Shown: piece by piece, positions 10,300-19,870 of the stretch
Position numbering within the stretch: the stretch's first letter is position 1
Layout: every line of letters begins with the position of its first letter
Assembly (NCBI GenBank): GCA_959599915.1
Contig: CAUGJE010000004.1
Location: forward strand, 1-64,000
Origin: an uncultured Collinsella sp.
GTDB lineage: Bacteria; Actinomycetota; Coriobacteriia; Coriobacteriales; Coriobacteriaceae
Length of the DNA: 64,000 nucleotides
Direction: 5' to 3'
Position numbers and translations under genes: made by a program
The notes under the pieces: model-generated
Told to the model about the DNA's origin: nothing
The model's input: only the letters and a program-made list of their open reading frames with translations
Databases searched by the model: none

Positions 10300-13068
10300 A
10301 TGCTGATGCTCAAAACCGCCACGGTACTCGAAGCCATCTCCAAGCGCCGCCGCACGGCGCGCCCCGCCGCTCATACCGGCATGTCCAAGAACACCATATT
10401 CGCCGCCACCCATAGCGCCGAGGACGCCCTCGTGCTGCTCGACGCCACGGCTGGCGGACTCACCGCCGAGCACGCCGCCGAGCGCCTGAGCGCGGTCGGC
10501 CCCAACACCATCGAGGCGCCGACCAAGACGCTCGCCCGCCGCATCGCCGACGCATTCATCGATCCCTTCGCCGGCATCCTCGCCGCGCTCGCACTGGTCT
10601 CGCTCTATATCGACGTGCTCGCCGTGCCCGAGCCGCAGCGCGACCCCTCCACGGTCATCGTCATCGGCATCATGCTGCTGGTATCGGGCGGCATGAAGTT
10701 TATCCAGGAAGCCCGCAGCGGCAATGCGGCCGAGGCCCTCAAGGACCTGGTCTCCAACACCTGCTGCGCTCTGCGCGACGGCGAGCGCCTCGAGATCCCC
10801 TTCGACGAGCTCGTCCCCGGCGATGTGATCCGCCTCTCTGCCGGCGATATGGTGCCGGCCGACGCCCGTATCATCACCGCGCGCGATCTGTTTGCGATCG
10901 AGTCCGCACTCACCGGCGAGAGCAACGCCGTCGAGAAGACCGCTTCCGCCGCGGTCGTCGAGGGTGCCAACGGCTCCGCGCTGCCACTCTCCGCCTGCAA
11001 GAACATCGTCTTTACCGGCACCTCCGTGCAAAACGGCACTGCAATGGCGCTTGTCGTTGCCACCGGCTCGGACACCTACCTGGGCGGCATCGCCAAGATG
11101 CTCAACGGGCACGGCGAGAAGAGCGCGTTTGACCGCGGCGTCTCGAGCGTCTCCATGCTGCTCGTACGCCTCATGCTCGTTATGGCGCCGGCCGTCTTTG
11201 CCATCAACGCCGCCACCAAGGGCAACGTCATCGACGCGCTGCTATTCGCCACGAGCGTGGCCGTGGGCATCACGCCGCAGATGCTTCCCGTCATCGTGAC
11301 CACGAGCCTGTCGCAGGGCGCCAAGGACCTCGCCCGTCGCCAGGTTATCGTCAAGGAACTGCCGGCGATCCAAAACCTCGGCGCGATGGACGTCCTGTGC
11401 TGCGACAAGACCGGCACCCTCACCGAAGACCGCATCGTGCTCGAGCGCTACCTCAACACCGACGGCAACGAGGACGTGCGCGTACTGCGCCATGCGTTTT
11501 TGAACAGCTTCTTCCAGACCGGCCTCAAGAACCTTATCGACCTGGCCGTCATCGACCGCGCCGACGTGACGCCCTCGGCCACAGCACCCGGCTCCATGCT
11601 GGGCCAGAGCCTGCGCGACCGCTATACCAAGATCGACGAGGTGCCCTTCGATTTCTCGCGCCGTCGCCTGAGCGTCGTTGTCGCCGACGCCCAGGGCAAA
11701 ACCCAGATGGTTACCAAGGGAGCCGCCGAGGAAATGCTCGAGATCTGCTCCTTTATCGAGGTCGATGGCGCCGCCCAGCCGCTCACCGAAGACAAGCTCG
11801 CCCAGATTCGCAAGCAGGTCGCCGGGCTCAACGCCGAGGGCCTGCGCGTGATTGCCGTGGCGCAGAAGACCAATCCGCGCTGCGTGGGCGAGTTTGGCAT
11901 CGCTGACGAGTGCGACATGGTGCTGATGGGCTTTTTGGCCTTCCTCGATCCGCCCAAAGCAAGTGCCGCGGGCGCCGTCGCTACCCTCGAAGCCAAGGGC
12001 GTGGCGGTCAAGGTTCTGACCGGCGACAACGACCGTGTCGCCGCCACCGTTTGCGAGCAGATCGGCATCGACGCGAGCAACGTCTTGCTCGGCTCCGAGA
12101 TCGATGCGCTCGACGACGCCGAGCTTGCCGAACGCGCCGAGAACACCCACCTCTTCGCCAAGCTCTCGCCGCTGCAGAAGGCGCGTCTGGTGCGCGTCAT
12201 GCGTGAGCTGCTCGACCACACCGTGGGCTTTATGGGCGACGGCATCAACGACGCCGCCGCCATGCGTGCGAGCGACTGCGGCATCTCGGTCGATTCGGCC
12301 GTCGACATCGCCAAGGAATCCGCCGATATCATCTTGCTCCAGAAAGACCTGGGCGTGCTCGAGCGCGGCATCATCGAAGGCCGCCGCACCTACGGCAACC
12401 TGCTCAAGTACCTCAAGACCACGGTGAGCTCCAACTTTGGCAACGTGCTATCCGTGACCGTCGCGAGCCTGTTCTTGCCATTCTTGCCCATGAGCGCTCT
12501 GCAGTTGGTGCTGCTGTCGCTGGTCTACGAGATCGTGTGCATCGCGCTGCCGTGGGACACCGTCGACGACGCCTGGACTGCCCGTCCGCGTGCTTGGGAC
12601 GCCGCGTCCATCAAGGGCTTTATGCTCGAGCTGGGCCCCGTGAGCTCACTGTTTGATATCGCGACTTTCGCCGCGCTCTTCTTTGTGGTGTGCCCCGCCG
12701 CCGTGGGCGCAAGCTGGGCAGAGCTTGCCGCTATAGGCGACGTCGCAGGCATGGCGGCCTTTACGGCGCTCTTCCAGAGCGGTTGGTTTGTCGAGTCCAT
12801 GTGGTCGCAGACGCTCGTGGTCCACATGCTGCGCTCCCCGCGCCTGCCACGCCCGCGCGACCACGCCGCGCCCGCGCTGTGCCTCCTCACCGTGCTGGGC
12901 CTGGTGCTCGTCACCTGGCTGCCGGCAAGCCCCATCGCCGATGCGCTGGGTCTCATGCCGCTGCCGCCAATCTTCTTCGCGCTGCTCATCGGCATTGTCG
13001 CCGCCTACATCGCGCTCACCCAACTGGCCAAGCGCCGCTACATCGCCCGCCACGGCGAGCTGCTGTAA
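10300..13068 (+). CDS. mgtA: Magnesium-translocating P-type ATPase
   Basis: A 922-residue P3B-type ATPase that uses ATP to import Mg2+. It shows a cation-ATPase N-terminal domain, the actuator motif (ALTGES), the phosphorylation motif DKTGTLT with Asp369, the KGA nucleotide-binding motif, TGDN, and GDGINDAAA. Ten membrane segments are expected, with the characteristic MgtA C-terminal block (SNFGNVLSV, FLPMSALQLVLLSLVYE). The ATG follows AAGGAGG; an alternative Met lies 27 codons in. Its promoter region shows no recognisable M-box. Together with the 46-50 kb Mg unit and the CNNM protein, the window is rich in magnesium genes. Confidence 0.93.
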   Translation: MLMLKTATVLEAISKRRRTARPAAHTGMSKNTIFAATHSAEDALVLLDATAGGLTAEHAAERLSAVGPNTIEAPTKTLARRIADAFIDPFAGILAALALVSLYIDVLAVPEPQRDPSTVIVIGIMLLVSGGMKFIQEARSGNAAEALKDLVSNTCCALRDGERLEIPFDELVPGDVIRLSAGDMVPADARIITARDLFAIESALTGESNAVEKTASAAVVEGANGSALPLSACKNIVFTGTSVQNGTAMALVVATGSDTYLGGIAKMLNGHGEKSAFDRGVSSVSMLLVRLMLVMAPAVFAINAATKGNVIDALLFATSVAVGITPQMLPVIVTTSLSQGAKDLARRQVIVKELPAIQNLGAMDVLCCDKTGTLTEDRIVLERYLNTDGNEDVRVLRHAFLNSFFQTGLKNLIDLAVIDRADVTPSATAPGSMLGQSLRDRYTKIDEVPFDFSRRRLSVVVADAQGKTQMVTKGAAEEMLEICSFIEVDGAAQPLTEDKLAQIRKQVAGLNAEGLRVIAVAQKTNPRCVGEFGIADECDMVLMGFLAFLDPPKASAAGAVATLEAKGVAVKVLTGDNDRVAATVCEQIGIDASNVLLGSEIDALDDAELAERAENTHLFAKLSPLQKARLVRVMRELLDHTVGFMGDGINDAAAMRASDCGISVDSAVDIAKESADIILLQKDLGVLERGIIEGRRTYGNLLKYLKTTVSSNFGNVLSVTVASLFLPFLPMSALQLVLLSLVYEIVCIALPWDTVDDAWTARPRAWDAASIKGFMLELGPVSSLFDIATFAALFFVVCPAAVGASWAELAAIGDVAGMAAFTALFQSGWFVESMWSQTLVVHMLRSPRLPRPRDHAAPALCLLTVLGLVLVTWLPASPIADALGLMPLPPIFFALLIGIVAAYIALTQLAKRRYIARHGELL

Positions 13069-13127
13069 CGCACGAGTTGTGACGCTCGACCCATCAGGCG
13101 GTCAAAAAGTCCCGCCTCAAGTTAAAC

Positions 13128-13156
13128 CACTCATTTAAGTACGTCCCCAATGAGTG
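13128..13156. repeat. 29-bp palindromic GGGGAC-type repeat
   Basis: CACTCATT and AATGAGTG arms flank TAAGTACGTCCCC. It overlaps the left end of a second hairpin (13156-13213). Confidence 0.8.
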
Positions 13157-13213
13157 CGGCGGAATGGCTCCCCTTGACAGCTTAAAGCCGTCATGCAGGA
13201 ACCATTCCGTCGC
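13156..13213. repeat. Intergenic hairpin between mgtA and the GH140-like gene
   Basis: Arms GCGGCGGAATGG (13156-13167) and CCATTCCGTCGC (13202-13213) pair across a 34-base loop with one G-T pair. It could mark the 3' ends of the two convergent genes. Confidence 0.55.
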
Positions 13214-13257
13214 AGCCTTATGAAAGGGACTGGGTTGTAAATGTTGGAGAAGAGCCG

Positions 13258-14571
13258 TTAGCGCCCAGGGGTCAGGATCACCAGGGCGTCGTGCTCAAAG
13301 GGATGCTGAGCCACGCGCACGGTGCCGTCACCGTTGTCGCGAACGGGCAGCTTGGCGACGCGCTTGTCTTCCATGTCGAGAACCGTCGCCGTCCAGCCAC
13401 GCGCGCCGTCGAGCTTAAACTTGAGCGCCGTGGTGCGCGGCAGGTACGTGACGACGCGATCGCCAACGCGCGCCACACGAATGGCCTCGCGCGCGTCATC
13501 GAGGAGCTCCTGCGCCGGAACCACGGCAAGTGCGTCGTCGCCAGCCGTAGCACCCAGGCCGGCAAGCACATGCTCGATCGCGCCAAAGTCCCAAACGCCC
13601 GCAAACTGCAGACACTCCTGCCAGCGGAACGGCATATCGAAGCCCTCGCCCAGCACCGAGCCCTGGCTCTTGCTAGTCTGCCAGTTCCAAACACCGTGCG
13701 CGCCATAGGTCACACCCGCGCTGGCGCCGGCAAGGATCGACGACCACACACTCGCGCGGCAGTCCTGCGCGGTGAAGCGCCAGTACACATTGCGCGACGC
13801 ACCCATCTGCTCGTAACAAGGCTCAGAGTTGACCATCGGCTTTTTGGGATAGTTGGCGATAAAGTCCTGCGGCAAGTGCCAAGCCTCGGGCTGGCCCTCG
13901 TAGTTGTGGCCGGGCTGGAACATGTAGAAGTCCAAGCGGTCCAGGTACCGTGCCGGGATGGTGCGGTTGCCGCGGTTGATATGCATGGTGCGCAACGCCT
14001 CGGGCGCGCGATTGACGACTTCGTCGAGGGCATCCTCGTAATAGGCGATCGCCTCGTCGCTGGTAAAGTCGGTATCGCCCGTCACCACGTAAACGGGGTC
14101 GAACTCACCCAGGTTCTCGACGACACGGGCAACGTGGGCACGGACCTCCTCGCGCGGCATAACCTCGGCACCGCAATGCTCGGCAATCTTGGCGCCCCAG
14201 GTACCGGGCACGTAGTTGCACCACATAAGCACGAGTGCCGGACGAATGCCGTGCTCGACGGCAGCGCGACACATGGCGGCGGCACGATCCCAGTACGCTT
14301 GGTTGGGTCGGGACCAATCAAAATGCACGCCATCCTCGCTGGCATAGGGCCAAATGCCCAGATCGGGGCAGCAGCGATCCCACTGCGGCAGCGTGTTGAT
14401 CTGCAGCACGTTCATGCCCTGCTCGGCGCGACGGGTCAGATAGTAGTCCCAATCGGCCTCGGCAATGCTCGTAAACGCGCTCCAGCACGTATCGGCAAAC
14501 CAAAAGAACGGTTTGCCCTCGCACAAAAAGCCATCCTGGCGACCGTTGACGGTCAGCGTTCCCAAACTCAT
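13258..14571 (-). CDS. DUF4038 / GH140-like protein (putative apiosidase)
   Basis: A 437-residue protein of the DUF4038 family, whose characterised members are GH140 enzymes that remove D-apiose from plant polysaccharides. It has the N-terminal KPFFWFADTCW signature, a TIM-barrel core and a C-terminal beta domain (DUF5060-like strands). No signal peptide is visible, so it acts in the cytoplasm, probably on an imported oligosaccharide or glycoside. The ATG at 14571 has AAAGGA seven bases upstream; ATG 14577 is too close to that site. It is downstream of the EIIBC gene in the same direction, with a hairpin terminator between. The link to apiose is supported by the isomerase/transketolase/kinase locus at 35.6-40.5 kb. 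Confidence 0.72.
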   Translation of the reverse strand: MSLGTLTVNGRQDGFLCEGKPFFWFADTCWSAFTSIAEADWDYYLTRRAEQGMNVLQINTLPQWDRCCPDLGIWPYASEDGVHFDWSRPNQAYWDRAAAMCRAAVEHGIRPALVLMWCNYVPGTWGAKIAEHCGAEVMPREEVRAHVARVVENLGEFDPVYVVTGDTDFTSDEAIAYYEDALDEVVNRAPEALRTMHINRGNRTIPARYLDRLDFYMFQPGHNYEGQPEAWHLPQDFIANYPKKPMVNSEPCYEQMGASRNVYWRFTAQDCRASVWSSILAGASAGVTYGAHGVWNWQTSKSQGSVLGEGFDMPFRWQECLQFAGVWDFGAIEHVLAGLGATAGDDALAVVPAQELLDDAREAIRVARVGDRVVTYLPRTTALKFKLDGARGWTATVLDMEDKRVAKLPVRDNGDGTVRVAQHPFEHDALVILTPGR

Positions 14572-14708
14572 CTGCATGTCCTTTCGTTCGATAAAGGATT
14601 TGCGAACCGCCGGAAACTTTCGCGGTAACCCCGCGCGAAAGCACCTGGCGCTTAGCATGCCCCGGCGAGTAGGCGCCACGCGCCCCCAATCAGTCTACCT
14701 TGTAAGAA

Positions 14709-14740
14709 GGGCCCCGCCGGGCTTGCGCCTGACGGGGCCC
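14709..14740 (-). terminator. Hairpin after the EIIBC gene
   Basis: Arms GGGCCCCG and CGGGGCCC enclose a second small stem; on the minus strand it is followed by CTTCTTAC. It lies 40 bases past the EIIBC stop codon. Confidence 0.7.
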
Positions 14741-14781
14741 TGTCGTGTAGGTAAGGTCGTATGCGTCCGAATGGTTTGGCC

Positions 14782-16209
14782 TTAGGCCTCCATCTCGGCG
14801 AGCTCCTCCTTGGAGAAGCCAGTGGCAAAGACGACGGCAGCTGCGATGACAAAGGAGATTGCCATACCGACGATAGCCCAGACGGTGTTCATCTGGCCAC
14901 CCTGCAGGTAGTTGGTGAAGACCAGGAAGTTGGAGGCACCACCGGCCAGGTAGTAGGTAACACCCATGAGGCCGGAGAACACGGCGCCGATGGCACCGCC
15001 GATGAACATGCCGAGCATGGTGCGACGGAAGCGCATGAGGATACCGAAGAGCGCGGGCTCGGTGACGCCACCGGCGATAGCAGAGATGACGTAACCGATG
15101 GCGAGAGACTTCTCGTCGGGGTTCTTCATCTTGAGGAAGGCACCGAAGGCGCAGCCCCAGACGGCGGCCATAGCGCAGTTGGTGGAAACGAAGACGAAGG
15201 GATCGTAACCGGCAGCGATGATCTGAACCTGGGCGAGCAGGATGACGGGCATGTGCATGCCGCAGACCACGAAGAGCTGCCAGAAGGCGCCGAGGACGGC
15301 CATGACGATCAGAATACCGATGCCGCCAAGGTCAGCAAGGCCGAAGAGCGCGTTAGCGATCAGCGTACCGATCTCGTTGCCGATGGGGGCGAGGACGATG
15401 AAGGCGATGGGGATGGTAACGATCATGGTGCAAAACGGCGTGAAGACCGTGGAGAGCACGTCGGGCATGACCTTCTTAAAGAACTTCTCGACGAAGTAGA
15501 GGACAGGCACCGAAAGGATGATCGGCAGGACGGACTGCTGATAGTTGGCAGCAGCGATCTGGATGCCGTAGACGGAGATGATGCCGCCACCCTCCTGCGT
15601 GGCAGCCGTCACAACGGACGGAGCCATGAGGGCGCCACCGAGCAGCATGCCGAGCACGGGGCTGGCGCCGAGCTTCTTAGCCGCGGCATAACCCAGGTAG
15701 ATGGGGATAAAGGTGAACGTGGCCTCGTACAGCGTGGTGTAGAGGAACGTATAGGTCGGGTCGTCGGCCGAGAGCACACCGAGCATGGTGGGGCCGAGGA
15801 CGGCCGCGATGGTACGGAACAGACCGCCGGCCATGAGCAGCGGGATGAGCTGGGTCATGGAGCCCGACAGATAGTCGAGGATGATATTGGGGAGGTTCTT
15901 GAGCTCGAACTTCTCCTTGGGAGCGTCGAGGTTCTCGTTGACGGCCTCACCCTGCTTGACGCCGGAGATGGCGACGAACTCGGCGAGCACCTTGGGCACG
16001 TTCTGGCCAATGATGACCTGGAGCTGGCTGCCGGCGAACTGGCAACCCAGAACGCCCTTGACCTTCTTGATCTTCTCCACGTCGGCCTTGCTGTTATCCT
16101 TGAGCGTCAGACGCAGGCGCGTCATGCAGTTGGTGGCAACGGAAACATTCTCCGCGCCGCCCACGAGCTCGAGGACATCGGTGGCAATCTGCTTGTTATC
16201 TACTGCCAT
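14782..16209 (-). CDS. PTS EIIBC, glucose/beta-glucoside family
   Basis: A 475-residue membrane permease. The EIIB domain (residues 1-85) carries the phospho-accepting Cys28 in the NCMTRLR motif; a linker leads to an EIIC domain of about ten membrane segments (from about residue 105) with GxxEPALFGILMR near the end. It imports and phosphorylates a beta-glucoside-type or trehalose-type sugar; the exact sugar cannot be read from sequence. No EIIA domain is fused, so a separate EIIA such as the one at 1041-1577 must phosphorylate it. The ATG at 16209 lies after GGGAGGGG. Upstream are several LacI-type palindromes, suggesting repression released by sugar. Confidence 0.9.
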   Translation of the reverse strand: MAVDNKQIATDVLELVGGAENVSVATNCMTRLRLTLKDNSKADVEKIKKVKGVLGCQFAGSQLQVIIGQNVPKVLAEFVAISGVKQGEAVNENLDAPKEKFELKNLPNIILDYLSGSMTQLIPLLMAGGLFRTIAAVLGPTMLGVLSADDPTYTFLYTTLYEATFTFIPIYLGYAAAKKLGASPVLGMLLGGALMAPSVVTAATQEGGGIISVYGIQIAAANYQQSVLPIILSVPVLYFVEKFFKKVMPDVLSTVFTPFCTMIVTIPIAFIVLAPIGNEIGTLIANALFGLADLGGIGILIVMAVLGAFWQLFVVCGMHMPVILLAQVQIIAAGYDPFVFVSTNCAMAAVWGCAFGAFLKMKNPDEKSLAIGYVISAIAGGVTEPALFGILMRFRRTMLGMFIGGAIGAVFSGLMGVTYYLAGGASNFLVFTNYLQGGQMNTVWAIVGMAISFVIAAAVVFATGFSKEELAEMEA

Positions 16210-16699
16210 GGGACCCCTCCCCATATCTTCGTGTGCCAGCCCCCTTGGGCTTAGGCACGCCTTTGGCCCGGCGACTATAACCCCTTACGGTTGCCGGACC
16301 CTTGGATACGCTTTTGTAAACAAGGTGTTTACTGAACGTTTACAGGCTTTAGTTTACACGGAGCGCCTCATTTGTGGCAATTTTGCCGTCTGAAGTCCGG
16401 TGAACGGTAGGAAATCGGGGGTGAGCGTATTTAAATGGCAGAAGATGGTCTCTTTGGCCATCTATTCATATATAGCTCTTTACGTGGGCTTTTATTTTGA
16501 TAAACACCTCGCTGACCTGTTACCTCATCAGCAGAAGCCCTGCTAGAAGTTAGTAAACATATGTTTAGTGGTTCATTGCGTGTTCAGTTTTGCCGTTTAC
16601 CGAATTTATCTGCTTGTTCTGCAATTCTGGATTAAACTAAACATGTTTAGATTGTATTGCCGCTTATGTTTCGTGTTGGCGGCGCAAGGGAGGCAGCTC
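16210..16699. promoter_or_regulatory. Divergent control region with LacI-type operators
   Basis: This 490-bp AT-richer gap between the divergent EIIBC and esterase genes has no gene. Three strong palindromes stand out: GTAAACAAGGTGTTTAC (16316-16332), TAAACATATGTTTA (16554-16567) and CTAAACATGTTTAG (16637-16650), with partial sites at 16333-16344 and about 16350-16358. The same TAAAC/GTTTA words cluster before the isomerase operon (40.48-40.61 kb) and the LacI gene itself (41.81-41.84 kb), so the LacI protein encoded at 40717-41727 is the best candidate to bind them. Confidence 0.65.
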
Positions 16700-18037
16700 A
16701 TGGAACTCAGATCGTGCACCTACGCAACCGTCACCACCTTGGGCGACTTTGGCCCCTGGATCAGCAAGGTCGTACTCGACCTGCCCTGCACCGTGCGCGC
16801 CAACGACATCGACACGAACACCTTCCATATATATGTAGAGCGTCACGAGCGCTCGGGCGAGGTTCTGATGCGCAAGGAGCGCGGCGCCGACCATGCCGTT
16901 CCCTCCGCGGGTTACATCGACATTCTCGCCGCATATCCGTGCGACGAGAACGGACGTAAGCTCGCCGTGGGCACCCATGTGGCGCTCGAGGTCGCCGAGC
17001 AGCGCCTGACCAAGACCATCGAAGGCGGCGTCATGGGCTCGCGCATGCTCGATGACCAGCTGCGCATCACGCAGCTCACAGCTCTTCCCGGCAACGACGG
17101 CGACGATCCCACCTGCGGCCTGGTCTTCGACACCTGCCGTGGCGATATCTGCCCCGCGCTCAAAGGCTGGAGCAACACCACACAAAAGACCGCCGTCGAC
17201 GGCATCGCGCTCGAATACGGCTTCTTTGAGCCCAGCTTTAAGGCCGAGGACTCAGCATGCTTCAACCCCTTTGCGCCCGAGGCAACGGTTGTGCCCCAAA
17301 AGGCCCCGCTCGTGGTGTATCTGCACGGCGCCGGCGAGGGCAAGGGCACCACGCAAGGCGAAGGCGCCACGCGTGCCTATATCGGCAACCGCGTCACAGC
17401 CATTAGCCAGGCGCAGATCCAGCGCTACTTTGGCGGCTTCGCCTGGGTGCTCGTGCCGCAGTCGCCCACGTTTTGGATGGACAACGGCGTCGAGCAGCTC
17501 GGTCACTCCAACCAGAGCATCTACTCCCCCGTGCTCAAGGCGCTTATCGACGAGTTTGTCGCCGAGTATGCCGACCGCATCGACACCGACCGCATCGTGG
17601 TCGCCGGCCTTTCCAACGGCGGCTTTATGACCCTGCGCCTGTGCGCCGACTACCCCGATTTTTTCGCCGCGGGCCTTCCCTGCTGCGCCCCGTGGTACAA
17701 CGCCACGGACGAGGACGTAGCCGCGCTCGCCAAGACGCCGCTGTGGTTTACGCACTCCAAGGGCGACGAGCTCGTGCCGCCGCAACAGACCGTGCTGCCG
17801 CTCACGGCGCGTCTGCGCGATGCCGGCGCCAACGTGCACCTCACCTACTTTAGCCATGTCGAAGACCTGACCGGCGTGTATCGCGAAGCCGACGGCTCGG
17901 CCAAAAAGACGTTCAACCATGGCGTGTGGATCCACCAATTCAACGACCTGTGTTATCAAGACTTCGACGGGGGCAACGTACTCATCGACGGCGAGCCGGT
18001 GGGCTGCTGGGAGTGGTCGGCCAGGGTCGACCGCTAA
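16700..18037 (+). CDS. CE1-like esterase with N-terminal Ig-like domain
   Basis: A 445-residue alpha/beta-hydrolase. The first 130 residues are beta-rich (Esterase_Ig-like); the catalytic part holds VVYLHGAGEG (oxyanion loop), the nucleophile Ser in GLSNGG near residue 304, an Asp/Glu region at HSKGDELVPP, and a His near the C-terminus (FNHGVWIHQ). This layout fits PHB-depolymerase/feruloyl-type esterases that strip acyl groups from plant sugars. No signal peptide is seen, so it is probably cytoplasmic. The ATG follows GGGAGGCAGCTC. It is transcribed away from the EIIBC gene across the LacI-type operator region and is likely co-regulated with it. Confidence 0.82.
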   Translation: MELRSCTYATVTTLGDFGPWISKVVLDLPCTVRANDIDTNTFHIYVERHERSGEVLMRKERGADHAVPSAGYIDILAAYPCDENGRKLAVGTHVALEVAEQRLTKTIEGGVMGSRMLDDQLRITQLTALPGNDGDDPTCGLVFDTCRGDICPALKGWSNTTQKTAVDGIALEYGFFEPSFKAEDSACFNPFAPEATVVPQKAPLVVYLHGAGEGKGTTQGEGATRAYIGNRVTAISQAQIQRYFGGFAWVLVPQSPTFWMDNGVEQLGHSNQSIYSPVLKALIDEFVAEYADRIDTDRIVVAGLSNGGFMTLRLCADYPDFFAAGLPCCAPWYNATDEDVAALAKTPLWFTHSKGDELVPPQQTVLPLTARLRDAGANVHLTYFSHVEDLTGVYREADGSAKKTFNHGVWIHQFNDLCYQDFDGGNVLIDGEPVGCWEWSARVDR

Positions 18038-18048
18038 GCCCTCCCATC

Positions 18049-18171
18049 GCGGGGACCGGGGTTTAGTCTCGCAAACGTCCTCGGGCATGCATGGGCTGGC
18101 GCTTTGCGCTTCGCGCTGCGCCTGCCCATGCCCCCTGCGGAATGTTTGCAAGACTAAGCCCCGGTCCCCGC
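18049..18171. repeat. Long intergenic hairpin
   Basis: Twenty-eight-base arms (18049-18076 and 18144-18171) pair with only two non-Watson-Crick positions, and the interior folds further (GGGCATG/CATGCCC, GGCGC/GCGCC). The full fold covers about 120 bases just after the esterase gene. It resembles the other large hairpins here in plan but not in sequence. Confidence 0.7.
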
Positions 18172-18299
18172 TGCGTTGCCATTGTCGTTGGCCCTGGCCG
18201 GGCGCTTCCGGCAGCACGCCGGGTCGGTGGCGATGAGGGGTGTGGGCCCGTCTTGCCTTGCGCGTAACTGGCTGAATTTTTTTGGTTGGAGCTGTTCCT

Positions 18300-19811
18300 A
18301 TGTCTCAAAATTTGACTCGGGTGATTGTTACTACCGATATGGAAGTCGATGATATGAACTCTCTTGTTCATTTGGCTCTGTATCTTAACTTGCTTGATGT
18401 TCAGGCTGTGGTGTACACGGCTTCGCAGTATCACTTTCTTGGCGATGGCATCCATACGCTGGGTGAGGTGAATCCGCATTGGCGGACTAAGGGGCGTCGC
18501 TCTTATGAGTGGGCCGTTGTGCCGCATGAGCCCGACCCGCTGGCCGGCGAGCTTCGTGAGTATCGGCCGTTTCCCGAGCATTGGATCGAAAATCTTTGGA
18601 GCAATGAGTACGCCCAGGCTTGGCCGCAGCTACAGGCCAATGCCATCGCCGCCGATGAGCCGCCGTTTCCTACGCCGGCTCAGATGATTGAGCGCACGTT
18701 TGTGGGAAACGTTGCTTTTGAGGGTGACGTGACTGAGGAGACTGAAGGGTCGCGCGTCATCGCCGATGCCATCATGGATGACGACCCCCGCACGCTGTGG
18801 CTGCTCAGCTGGGGTGGTATGAATACGATCGTTCGTGCCCTCATGAGTATTGCCGAGCGTCATCGTGCCACGCCCGAGTGGCCCGCCGTGCAGCAGCGGG
18901 TCTATCAGAAGGTGCGCGTGATGGGCGTTGCCGGTGGCGTGGGACAGGACAACTCGTGGCTCGACCATGGGCGTGAGCTCTTTCCCGAGCTCATCTTTTG
19001 GCGGGTGCCCTATATGTATGGAAACTATTTCGACGCCAAGATGGCTCAGCCCGATACGCTGCCGCTGTTTAAGGCTCCCTGGCCTGCGCAGAACCTCACT
19101 CAGGGCAACGGCCCCCTCATGGCACGCTATATGCTCTATGGCGATGGTAAGGTCTACGAAAACGAACCCGAGCGCTTTCAGTTTGGCGAGCATGCCCGCC
19201 TGGATTGGGGCCTGGACGGTATGCCCGCGGTGCAGTTTGAGCGCGGCGACTTTATGGCCGAAGGCGACAGCATGACCTATATTCCGCTGCTGCCGTTTGG
19301 CCTGCGCGGCATCGACGACCGCGACTTCGATACGCTGCTGGGCCGCATGTTTCTTGATGGACACCCCGATGCGAGCGCGCCCGCCGGTTTTGCCGCCCTC
19401 GGCACGCCCGCAGACGACAATCTCAATCCCTACCTGCGCGCCTATCAGGAAGACTTTGCCGTCCGCGCGCAATGGTGCGCCCATGATCCGGCCATCTGCT
19501 CGCATCCGGCACATGTTGTCGAGGTCACGGCCGACCGCAGCGCCGCAGCCGGCGAGCGCGTCGCCCTTGCAGCGACCATCGTCGACCCCGATGGCAAGGG
19601 CTTCGATGCGCATTGGGATGTGGCCGTAGACCCATCGAGCTATGCAGGCGTCCAGGATCTGTCGATGTGGCAAGAATGCACGGTAGACACCGCTTTCATC
19701 GTGCCCGCCGACGCGCAGCCCGGTGACCGCTTCGTGCTCACCCTTACCGTGCAGACGCGCGCCGAGCGCCCCTGCACCCGCTACGCCCAGGTTGCCGTGA
19801 CCGTGGCGTAG
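18300..19811 (+). CDS. DUF1593 protein (nucleoside-hydrolase-like)
   Basis: A 503-residue protein. The N-terminal 330 residues match the DUF1593 family, which has a nucleoside-hydrolase fold; the first lines show the metal-site-like TTDMEVDDMNS motif at about residues 11-21. The C-terminal 90 residues look like a beta-sandwich domain (RSAAAGERVALAATIVDPDG). Some members bind or act on plant polysaccharide fragments, but the reaction is unknown. The ATG at 18300 follows TTGGAG. Its first 130 or so codons favour T-ending codons, unlike the rest, which uses C/G endings; this may reflect weak mRNA folding near the start or a recombined 5' end. It sits behind the esterase and may be co-expressed. 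Confidence 0.75.
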   Translation: MSQNLTRVIVTTDMEVDDMNSLVHLALYLNLLDVQAVVYTASQYHFLGDGIHTLGEVNPHWRTKGRRSYEWAVVPHEPDPLAGELREYRPFPEHWIENLWSNEYAQAWPQLQANAIAADEPPFPTPAQMIERTFVGNVAFEGDVTEETEGSRVIADAIMDDDPRTLWLLSWGGMNTIVRALMSIAERHRATPEWPAVQQRVYQKVRVMGVAGGVGQDNSWLDHGRELFPELIFWRVPYMYGNYFDAKMAQPDTLPLFKAPWPAQNLTQGNGPLMARYMLYGDGKVYENEPERFQFGEHARLDWGLDGMPAVQFERGDFMAEGDSMTYIPLLPFGLRGIDDRDFDTLLGRMFLDGHPDASAPAGFAALGTPADDNLNPYLRAYQEDFAVRAQWCAHDPAICSHPAHVVEVTADRSAAAGERVALAATIVDPDGKGFDAHWDVAVDPSSYAGVQDLSMWQECTVDTAFIVPADAQPGDRFVLTLTVQTRAERPCTRYAQVAVTVA

Positions 19812-19870
19812 CAAGGGCAACGCCCACATTCGACAAAGAGTGTCCCCCAGGCGCCAAACGAGCGAGCGGG

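Noticed and set aside
14761..16254. Long open frame opposite the EIIBC gene
   Set aside because: It is made of low-complexity Gly/Asp/Glu/His-rich sequence, a usual shadow of a high-GC gene; the EIIBC frame has clear motifs.
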